From Acetobacteraceae bacterium (GTDB lineage: Bacteria; Pseudomonadota; Alphaproteobacteria; Acetobacterales; Acetobacteraceae), in NCBI GenBank assembly GCA_009693865.1, contig SHWL01000030.1, positions 1-35,201 on the forward strand: a DNA stretch of 35,201 nucleotides, read 5' to 3'. The translations under genes were made by a program, and so were the position numbers. Below the pieces are notes generated by a model that saw only the letters and a program-made list of their open reading frames with translations, did not search any database and was not told the DNA's origin. Shown in pieces: positions 17,168 through 24,070 of the stretch. Numbering within the stretch: position 1 is the stretch's first letter; each line of letters opens with the position of its first letter.

Positions 17168-18562
17168 ATGTCGCTGAGCCGGCAATTCGCGGCCTTTGTC
17201 GCGGATCTGAAATACGAAGACCTGCCCAGAGCCGTGGTGGACCGGGCCAAGGGAGTGACGTTACAGGCGCTCAGTTCGGCACTGGTCGCGCATGACATGC
17301 CAGGGACCAGGCAGGCGCTGGCGATCATGCGGGAGGAAGACGGCGGCGGCGGTGGCGTCGCGACGGCCTTGTGCAGCGGCGAGAAATTCACCAAGGCGGG
17401 CGCGGCGTTCGTCAACGCCGAGATGATTTTCGCGGGCGGCAAATGGGACACGTTCCGGATGCTGACGCATCCCGGCGTCGCCATCATGCCCGCGGCATTG
17501 GCGGCGGCGGAGGTCACCGGCTGCTCCGGCAAGACGTTCCTGACCGCCGTCGCCGCCGCCTATGAGGTGCTGGAGCGGATGGCGGCGGAATTCATTCCGA
17601 CCGTGATGTCGCGCGGCTTTCACTCCGGGCCGGTGTTCGGCATTTTCGGTGCCGCGATCGCGGCGGCGAAGATTCACGGGATGGACGCGAACCAGATCAA
17701 CGGCGCGATCGCGCAATGCGTCAATCTGGCGAGCGGCAATCTGGAGGGAATGCGAAGCGGCGGGCGTTCTTTGCGGGAAGGCGGCGCCGTGCGAAACGCG
17801 CTGCTGGCGGTCGCGTTGGCGCGGCATGGCATGCCCGGCGGTGAAACGACTCTGGAGGGTGAAGCGGGCTTCTATCACTCCTACGCCGGCAACAACCTCG
17901 GTGTGTTGCGCTACAGCTTTACCGGGAAGAACCGGGCCGATATTTCTAAAATCGCCGACGGCATAGGTCAGGAATGGATATTCCTGGAGACGCTGTACCG
18001 GGTTTACTCGACGGCGGGGTACAACATCGCGCACGTCGATGTCACCGCGAAACTGTGTGCCGAGCATAAGATCGCCTATGCCGATATCGACCGGATCGAA
18101 GCAGTCGTGAACTGGCTGGAAACGGAATATCCAAGCCCGGCGTTCGCGGTTCGCCGGATCGATATTCCGCCGAAGCCGGGATCGACGCAGTATTTCACCG
18201 CGTATGGCGCGGTCACCGGCGGATACCCGATGCTGCGTGGCGGCGAACCCGCGCCAGGCGAGACCGATCCTCCCGAGGTGCTGGACCTCATGCACCGCGT
18301 CACGCTGATTCCGATGGCGAACCGGACGTTGTTCGGGCCGCGGATCACGGTGTTCACCAAAGATGGGCGCAGTGTCACCAAGGAAGGCACCGGGCGCGAG
18401 TTCATCTGGAATTTCGAGGACGAGGTGGATCGCATCCGCCCGGTCGTGGACGGGCTCGCGATCACGCCAGAACGGTATGACGGCCTGATCGACGCGATCC
18501 GCTCGCTGGAGCAGGAAGAGGTCGCTTGGGAACCGTTGATCATGCTGACCATTCCGGCCTGA
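17168..18562 (+). CDS. MmgE/PrpD family protein (second copy)
   Basis: A 464-residue protein of the same family as the product of 13166-14536, but clearly a distant paralogue. Visible features are LSRQFAAFVADLKYEDLPRAVVDRAKG, NAEMIFAGGKWDTFRMLTHPGVAIMPAALAAAE, MSRGFHSGPVFGIFGAAIAAAKI and LREGGAVRNALLAVALARHGMPGGETTLEG. The N-x-E-M-I-F-A-GGKWDT segment replaces the usual N-x-x-x-H-x-x-D-x-D, so the active site probably differs from PrpD itself. AAGGA precedes the ATG. It is fourth in the + strand run. Two divergent MmgE/PrpD proteins in one regulon suggest two steps on related acids, or subunits of one enzyme. Confidence 0.9.
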   Translation: MSLSRQFAAFVADLKYEDLPRAVVDRAKGVTLQALSSALVAHDMPGTRQALAIMREEDGGGGGVATALCSGEKFTKAGAAFVNAEMIFAGGKWDTFRMLTHPGVAIMPAALAAAEVTGCSGKTFLTAVAAAYEVLERMAAEFIPTVMSRGFHSGPVFGIFGAAIAAAKIHGMDANQINGAIAQCVNLASGNLEGMRSGGRSLREGGAVRNALLAVALARHGMPGGETTLEGEAGFYHSYAGNNLGVLRYSFTGKNRADISKIADGIGQEWIFLETLYRVYSTAGYNIAHVDVTAKLCAEHKIAYADIDRIEAVVNWLETEYPSPAFAVRRIDIPPKPGSTQYFTAYGAVTGGYPMLRGGEPAPGETDPPEVLDLMHRVTLIPMANRTLFGPRITVFTKDGRSVTKEGTGREFIWNFEDEVDRIRPVVDGLAITPERYDGLIDAIRSLEQEEVAWEPLIMLTIPA

Positions 18563-18625
18563 GGCTTCCCTTTCGTCGCCCACCCACGCTACGCTCCCCC
18601 CAAACCGCCAGGAGGAGACCAACCA

Positions 18626-19696
18626 ATGGCCGACATTCTCGGGCTTGGAGTAACCCACTCCCCGCTGCTGCTTGGCGTCGATGGGCGCATGGCCGCGATC
18701 TTGGAGCGTGTGCTGCAGAGCCCTCGGCTACCGGACCGCATGCGCGAACCCACCGCCTGGCCCGCGCCAATGCAGAACGAATGGGCGGAACATCTGGCGG
18801 GACGCGCGGCCCCGGCGCACAGGAAACGGGCCGTCGAGGCATTCCGCGCCGCCCGCGCCGCGCTCGACGCGTTCAACCCCGATTTCATTCTGATGTTCGG
18901 CGACGACCAATACGAGAATTTCCGCGAAGACGGCGTCGCGCCGTTCTGTGTTTTCGCCACCGATGAGATCGAGTCGCGTCCCTATGCGCGGGCCGGAATC
19001 AACAACGCCTGGGGCGAGCCGGCCGATACCGTGGTCAAAACGAAAGGCCATCCCGCCGCCGGCCGCTTCATCGCCAAAGCCCTCACCGAACAAGGGTTCG
19101 ACATCACCTGGGCTTACAAGATGCGGCACGAGAACGGGTTACCGCACGCCTTCATGAATGCGTTGTTGCTGTTGGATTACGACCGGAAAGGACTGCCCTG
19201 GCCAGTGGTGCCATTCCACGTGAATTGTTACGGCTCATCGACCATTTCGAAGAAGGGCGCGTTCGCCCACATCGATGGTACCGGCGAGGAGGAACCAGAC
19301 CCGCCAGGCCCCGCGCCGTCGCGTTGTTTCGATATCGGCGCCGCGGTGGGACGCGCTTTGGCCGGCTCGCCATGGCGGGTCGCGTTGATCGCGTCGTCCA
19401 GTTGGTCGCACTCGTTTCTGACCGGGAAACACGATTACCTGTACCCTGACCTGGTTTCCGATCGTGCCCGATTCGCGGAAATGCGGGAGGGAAATCTATC
19501 CGCCTGGCGGAACCTTTCGACCGCGCAAATTGAAGACGCGGGCCAGCAGGAATTACTCAACTGGGTCTGCCTCGCGGGCGCGATGGATGCATTGGGCCGC
19601 AAGCCCCAATGGGTCGACATGGTGGAGACCCATATCTTCGTCGCGCCTAAGGTCTTCGCGGTGTTCAACCCACCGCTGGCCCAGGCGGCGGAGTAG
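18626..19696 (+). CDS. LigB-type (class III) extradiol ring-cleavage dioxygenase
   Basis: A 356-residue protein of the LigB superfamily. Family marks are H11 in LGLGVTHSPLLLG, the DFILMFGDDQYENF strand, the GLPHAFMNALLLLDYD segment and the histidine near residue 261 in SSWSHSFLTGKHDYLYPDL. LigB enzymes use non-haem Fe(II) to open catechol, protocatechuate or gallate rings. A GGAGGAG ribosome-binding site precedes the ATG at 18626. It is last in the + strand run, and no LigA-like small subunit gene is present; several single-chain relatives work without one. It implies that an aromatic or enediol intermediate occurs in the pathway. The exact substrate is unknown. Confidence 0.88.
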   Translation: MADILGLGVTHSPLLLGVDGRMAAILERVLQSPRLPDRMREPTAWPAPMQNEWAEHLAGRAAPAHRKRAVEAFRAARAALDAFNPDFILMFGDDQYENFREDGVAPFCVFATDEIESRPYARAGINNAWGEPADTVVKTKGHPAAGRFIAKALTEQGFDITWAYKMRHENGLPHAFMNALLLLDYDRKGLPWPVVPFHVNCYGSSTISKKGAFAHIDGTGEEEPDPPGPAPSRCFDIGAAVGRALAGSPWRVALIASSSWSHSFLTGKHDYLYPDLVSDRARFAEMREGNLSAWRNLSTAQIEDAGQQELLNWVCLAGAMDALGRKPQWVDMVETHIFVAPKVFAVFNPPLAQAAE

Positions 19697-19720
19697 GCCA
19701 GAGTCGCTCAAACAGCTACA

Positions 19721-20327
19721 AACGGGTTTGCGCTTTTCCGCGAAAGCCGCCAGCGCCTCCGGAAGGTCCGCCACCGCGGCCAGCGCGTCCGCCACATCCT
19801 CGATACTGCGATGCAGGTCCAGCGCGTTGGCGCGGTGAAACGCGTTCCGGCCAAATCGCATCACGCTCCGTGCCTTCCCCGCCATTTCGCGGGCCAGCGC
19901 CCTCGCCTCGTCCAGCACCGTGTCCGCGGGCACCACGCGATTGACCAGACCGAGGGCCTCCGCACGGGCGGCCGGGAACGGTTTGCCGCCGAACAGAAGC
20001 TCGAACGCGCGATGCCGCCCGATGATTTTCGGCAACAGAACGAAATGAATCGCCGGGATGATCCCGAGGTCAATCTCCGGGTAGCCGATCGTCGCGTTTT
20101 CTCCGGCCTGGCTTGCCTTTGACCATGTCCAGATCGAGACCGGCGCAGAACCCCTTCGGGTTCGCGCTGTGCACCAGAACGGCCCGCGCGGCGTCATCGG
20201 CGGCGGCGGCGCGGCGGAAGGCGGAAATCACGGCCTCGATCAGGTCCAGGCTCGGCGCGTTGACCGGCGGGCGGCCGAGCACGATCTAGGCGACCCGGTC
20301 GCACACCTCGTAACGAACTTCAGGCAT
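19721..20327 (-). pseudogene. Enoyl-CoA hydratase/isomerase gene, broken by a stop codon, deletion and frameshift
   Basis: The gene begins at ATG 20325-20327 (MPEVRYEVCDRVA), meets an in-frame TAG at 20286-20288, and continues in the same frame as IVLGRPPVNAPSLDLIEAV to NPKGFCAGLDLDMVKG. Near 20104-20120 the frame changes and the protein resumes with IGYPEIDLGIIPAIHFVLLPKIIG to the usual C-terminal AALAAFAEKRKPV. About 40-50 residues that normally lie between these parts, including the GGG(x)E oxyanion-hole loop, are missing. The normal stop codon is also lost. Three independent lesions make this a dead gene. It was a crotonase-family member, convergent with the LigB-type gene. Confidence 0.85.
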
Positions 20328-20413
20328 TGGGCGCTCTCGGAAAAGGTGGAGGACAAGTTTCGCACGCCGTGCCCCTTGCCTAAAGCCCGCCCGGACTGAT
20401 AGCCGGTTCTGTC

Positions 20414-21163
20414 ATGATCGAGCTTTCACCCGCCCCCGCCAGAATGACGCCAGGCCGGCGCGTCTATGCGATTGGCGACATTCACGGATGCGCCACGCAA
20501 CTGGCGAACCTGCACGCGAAGATCGCCGAAGATCTCGAGCACCGACCGATCGCCTCGGCACTGTTGCTGCATGTCGGTGACTACGTCGACCGCGGCATCG
20601 ATACGCGAGGCGTGATCGCGCGTTTGACCGATGGATCGCCGATTCCCGGGACCGAGATGGTGAACCTCATGGGAAACCATGAGAACACGATGATCGACGC
20701 ATTGAACGGGGAACGCGCCGCCGCGACCGACTGGCTGTTCACCGGCGGGCGGCCATCGTTGCAAAGCTATGGCGTCGATCCCGACAGTCCGAGGGAGACC
20801 TGGCGCCAACACGTCCCGGACTCGCATATGACCTTCCTGCGGGAGCTGAAGTTGATGCATCACGAGGGCGAATATGTCTTCGTCCATGCGGGCGTCCGTC
20901 CGGGAGTGCCGCTGGCCCAGCAGGCGCGGGACGATGTGCTGCGGATGCGGCAGCCGTTTCTTTATTCCGAGACGAATTTTGGCGCCGTGGTTGTGCATGG
21001 GCACTCGCCCGTGAAGGCGCCGGTCATTCGCCACAATCGCATCGCCATCGACACCGGCGCGGTGTTCGGTGGGGACATGACCTGCCTTGTGCTGGAAGGC
21101 GATCGGCTCGGCTTCCTGACCGCCGAACCGGTGGGCGAGCCGGTCTCCATCGCGCATCGCTGA
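20414..21163 (+). CDS. PPP-family metallophosphatase (serine/threonine phosphatase-like)
   Basis: A 249-residue calcineurin-like phosphoesterase with all core motifs: GDIHG (21-25), GDYVDRG (55-61), GNHE (87-90), VFVHAGV and HGHSP. These bind two metal ions. The set matches bacterial PPP phosphatases (PrpA/PrpB, ApaH-like), which remove phosphate from serine/threonine residues or cleave diadenosine tetraphosphate. No strong ribosome-binding site precedes the ATG at 20414. It is intact between two pseudogenes and not part of an obvious operon. The substrate cannot be deduced. Confidence 0.9.
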   Translation: MIELSPAPARMTPGRRVYAIGDIHGCATQLANLHAKIAEDLEHRPIASALLLHVGDYVDRGIDTRGVIARLTDGSPIPGTEMVNLMGNHENTMIDALNGERAAATDWLFTGGRPSLQSYGVDPDSPRETWRQHVPDSHMTFLRELKLMHHEGEYVFVHAGVRPGVPLAQQARDDVLRMRQPFLYSETNFGAVVVHGHSPVKAPVIRHNRIAIDTGAVFGGDMTCLVLEGDRLGFLTAEPVGEPVSIAHR

Positions 21164-21177
21164 GCGGGACCCGGCAT

Positions 21178-21974
21178 ACGTTCTTCGCCGGCGAGCTGGC
21201 GGCGTTTGTCGGGTTCGCGTCATCCTTCGCCGTGGTGCTGAAAGGGCTGACGACGGTCGGCGCCCACCCGCGCAGGCCGCGTCGGGATTGATCACTTTGG
21301 CGGTTTTGGCGGCTCTACGCGGTGCCAGCGGCGGTCGCGGTGGTTGCGTTGCTGGCGCTCCAGGGTGGTGAGAGCATGACGGTACGGTGGCTGGCGGAGC
21401 CGGTTTGGGTGCCGCGGTCTGGTCCGCGCCGACCATGCTTGGACTGGCGCTGCCGCTGTTTTTGGTAACGATGGCGTCGCAGAATATTCCGGGCATGGCG
21501 GTGCTCGCGGTCAACCGTTACACGCCGCCATCCAGGCCGCTGTTCCAGGTCACCGGGGTTTTCACTCTGCTGGCGGCGCCATTCGGTGGGCATGCGGTCA
21601 ATCTGGCGGCCATCACCGCGGCGTTATGTGCCGGCCCCGAAGCGCATCCCGATCCGGCGAAACGGTACTGGGCTGCTGTCATCGCGGGCGCCACGTACGT
21701 CGCGTTCGGCCTGCTGGCCGGAGCCGCGACCGGGTTGATCGCCGTATCGCCACCAATCCTGATCGAGGCCATCGCCGGTCCCTCGCTGCTCGGTTCCCTG
21801 GGCGGTGCGCTGATGGGCGCGGTGCATGAAGCAGATGGGCGGGAGGCGGCGTTGATCACGTTCCTGGTGACCGCCTCGGGATTGGGTTTTCTGGGCGTAA
21901 GTGGTGCGTTCTGAGGGTTGCTGGCGGGTGGCGCGATGCGGGCGTTGACGCGGTGGCGGGCCGCGAGGGCGTGA
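21178..21974 (+). pseudogene. benE: Decayed benE (benzoate/H+ symporter)
   Basis: An N-terminal piece (21178-21291: AAFVGFASSFAVVLKGLTTVGAHP, then a TGA) matches the first transmembrane segments of BenE. After a deletion of roughly 400 bp, the same frame resumes at 21310 (RLYAVPAAVAVVALL), then shifts into the frame of ALPLFLVTMASQNIPGMAVL, which is the highly conserved BenE signature, and continues to GLGFLGVSGAF. There a TGA (21912-21914) replaces what is usually tryptophan (TGG), followed by GLLAGGAMRALTRWRAARA and the natural end. BenE imports benzoate through the inner membrane. Two stops, a frameshift and a large deletion make it non-functional. Confidence 0.85.
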
Positions 21975-22004
21975 GATTTGGAACCCGGAGACACGCGTCG
22001 ATCG

Positions 22005-22583
22005 TCAATATCCAAAGGGTTCCTTACGCCATTGAGTCCAGTCGATAAGCCCGCGATCATTAACGACCTCAACGGCCTCCGGTCCGGCCGGATCGCAAAA
22101 CACAACGACATTTGGCCAGCCGGATCGCGCGCTCGGCACGATCAGACCATCCCGGCCAAGGAAATACGCGGCCTCCGCGATCTCCTGGGTACGAGGATAC
22201 TCCTGCCCCCGCTCGGCACAGGACAATTGCCCGAAGCCAGCGGTCTGTAAGCCGACGGCCTGTAGGTTCGCCAACGACGGGAAATTCAGGGCTGACGACA
22301 GAGCGGCACGAAGTTCGAACAACCTGTATCGAACCTGCGATGGAATGACCGGCTGCCCCCGGGAGAGATGGAAATACATCTCCTGGGCGGCGCCATCGGC
22401 TGTTGTTGAGGTGTAAAGCACGTCGAAGGTCCTGTCGTCCCACCGGCCACCCACGGCACTGCACTGAACCGGATCGCGACCATCACGAACGGCCCGCCAA
22501 ACGGTTCCCTCTAAAATCTCGGGTGCGATAGCGTCGATTGCATCGAGTAAGCCGTTGTCGCGGGCGGTCCTGATGATCGCCAT
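22005..22583 (-). CDS. RES-domain toxin (NAD+-degrading)
   Basis: A 192-residue RES-domain protein. The family's conserved arginine, tyrosine and glutamate can be placed at R30 (VWRAV), Y58 (LYTST) and E68 (AAQEMYF), with GGRW at 45-48, which gave the domain its pattern together with a later serine (ARSGWPN region). RES toxins are NAD+ glycohydrolases or phosphorylases that arrest growth by depleting NAD+. It starts three bases after the stop codon of the Xre antitoxin gene, the usual antitoxin-first order. It appears complete. Confidence 0.88.
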   Translation of the reverse strand: MAIIRTARDNGLLDAIDAIAPEILEGTVWRAVRDGRDPVQCSAVGGRWDDRTFDVLYTSTTADGAAQEMYFHLSRGQPVIPSQVRYRLFELRAALSSALNFPSLANLQAVGLQTAGFGQLSCAERGQEYPRTQEIAEAAYFLGRDGLIVPSARSGWPNVVVFCDPAGPEAVEVVNDRGLIDWTQWRKEPFGY

Positions 22584-22586
22584 GAC

Positions 22587-22934
22587 CTACAAATAGACGT
22601 CGGAATCGAGGCGATCCAGGACACGCAGCACATCTTCCGAACGATTCTGGTTAATAAGGTCGATCGCACGCGCGCCTTCAAGCTGAGGGTGACGCCCATG
22701 GAGCCACACCCGTATTTCATCGGCGGTATAGTACTCGCGCAGCCGCCCAACAATGTAATGCAAATCGGAAAGGACCAGCTGCGTGCTCGGTTGGGGCTTG
22801 ACGGCACCCGATTTCCACCGTGAAACCGTGGCTTTGGAAACTGCCACGATATTGGCGATATCCGTGCCGCTAAGACCGCCTTCCTCGGTCAGATCGTCGA
22901 TGAAACGCGGTATCGCCGCTGATTTTGTACTCAT
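22587..22934 (-). CDS. Xre/MbcA/ParS-type antitoxin of the RES toxin
   Basis: A 115-residue protein: a helix-turn-helix at about residues 21-47 (LSGTDIANIVAVSKATVSRWKSG) and a C-terminal toxin-binding DUF2384-type domain (RLREYYTADEIRVWLHGRHPQLEGARAIDLI with the ending LDRLDSDVYL). Such antitoxins block the RES active site and repress their own promoter. GGAGGAG lies seven bases before the ATG at 22934. Together with 22005-22583 it forms a type II toxin-antitoxin pair, probably autoregulated from the DNA upstream of 22934. Confidence 0.9.
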   Translation of the reverse strand: MSTKSAAIPRFIDDLTEEGGLSGTDIANIVAVSKATVSRWKSGAVKPQPSTQLVLSDLHYIVGRLREYYTADEIRVWLHGRHPQLEGARAIDLINQNRSEDVLRVLDRLDSDVYL

Positions 22935-23221
22935 GACCGATCTCCTCCGATCTCGCGTTGCGTCGGGTCTCTCGATCCGATTTTTAACGCCAGGTACACG
23001 TCTGTGGCGCCAATTTCATACCCTTTGTCGAATACGGAATGGCCTTGTTCCAGTTTGACGGCACACCTGGCCAGCGAGGCCAGCGCCGGGGTGGCGGAAG
23101 GAAATGGCGCACATCGCAGGCGCTCACATTTATGTTTCAAGAACATTGATCCATGAAACAGTGATGCGTCAAGCGCGATGCGCAGCGCGGTAGGGTTTGC
23201 CATGACCACACGCGATTCCAT
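22931..23221 (-). CDS. Doubtful reading frame upstream of the antitoxin
   Basis: A 96-residue frame whose stop overlaps the antitoxin start (ATGA). The second half (GHSVFDKGYEIGATDVYLALKIG) looks protein-like, the first half less so. I recognise no family and see no good ribosome-binding site. It could be a small third gene of the module, the tail of an eroded gene, or chance. The promoter of the toxin-antitoxin pair should lie in or before this stretch. Confidence 0.25.
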   Translation of the reverse strand: MESRVVMANPTALRIALDASLFHGSMFLKHKCERLRCAPFPSATPALASLARCAVKLEQGHSVFDKGYEIGATDVYLALKIGSRDPTQREIGGDRS

Positions 23222-23250
23222 TGGCCGCGGCGGCTAATCGCGCGCGCGGG

Positions 23251-23904
23251 TCAGCCCAGGCCGGCGCGCGGTTCCTCTGAACCGGCATTTTCCAGAGCCG
23301 CGGTGATAGGCGCCTCCGGCCTGGCGTCAGTCGTCACACCGCCGGAGGGCCTGGTCAGACGCCGCGCGATATCGGACTCGTCGCCCATGAACAACGGTTT
23401 GCCGCCGAAGCCGAATGGGAACTGAACATCGCGGGCCTCGGCTTTGACGGCCCCAAAGATCGGCTCGACCTTGACGTAATCGCGATGCGGGGCGACGCCG
23501 AGACCACGCGCCCAGGCTACAAGATCGTTCAGCAACTTGCGGGCGTAGGCGGGATCGACCGGCACCATGGGGGAGGTGATGGACATATGGTCCACATGCT
23601 GGGCGAATTCGCGAGCACTGAGCGAACGGAAAAAGACATCCTTCGCGCCCAGGGCGAAGGTGTCGAGCAGGAAGGTCGCCATGGTGACGCTGGCGGGCGT
23701 GGCTCCACGCGCCACGACCAGAATGCCCATGCCGGAGTCGAACAATCCCTCGGACAGCAGGCAGTGCTGGATGGGATGCGCCAAAGCCATGCGGACCTGG
23801 CTCGCGGTGCCGCTGGCGAGCATTTCGGCTTTGCGCTTCTCCGCCACGACGACTTTCCGGCGTTGGTTCTTGGCGGCGCGGCGGGCGCCGATGTTGATGG
23901 CCAT
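23251..23904 (-). CDS. Conserved protein of unknown function
   Basis: A 217-residue soluble protein. It has a basic N-terminal stretch (GARRAAKNQRRKVVVAEKRKAEM), then a globular part with GMGILVVARGATPASVTMATFLLDTFALGAKDVFF (shown in parts: GMGILVVAR, TFLLDTFALGAKDVFF), and LNDLVAWARGLGVAPHRDYVKVEPIFG. I recall similar unnamed alphaproteobacterial proteins with the pattern 'MLD-F-LG-KD' and 'PH-DY', but no function. The ATG at 23904 has GGAGGGG six bases upstream; a longer frame starts at 23937. It is next to the toxin-antitoxin pair but separated from it by about 30 bp of doubtful sequence. Confidence 0.75.
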   Translation of the reverse strand: MAINIGARRAAKNQRRKVVVAEKRKAEMLASGTASQVRMALAHPIQHCLLSEGLFDSGMGILVVARGATPASVTMATFLLDTFALGAKDVFFRSLSAREFAQHVDHMSITSPMVPVDPAYARKLLNDLVAWARGLGVAPHRDYVKVEPIFGAVKAEARDVQFPFGFGGKPLFMGDESDIARRLTRPSGGVTTDARPEAPITAALENAGSEEPRAGLG

Positions 23905-24070
23905 GGGGAACCCCTCCGGCGGACTGATAGGGCTCACACCATATATTGTGTATGCCTGGAAGGTCCAGGCCCTAGATAGATGAATTCTGGGGATAACTCG
24001 CCATCATGGGGACCGAGGCGCTGGCCGCGCATCGCGGCACGATCCCCGTCAAACTGGCCCTCGATACCGG

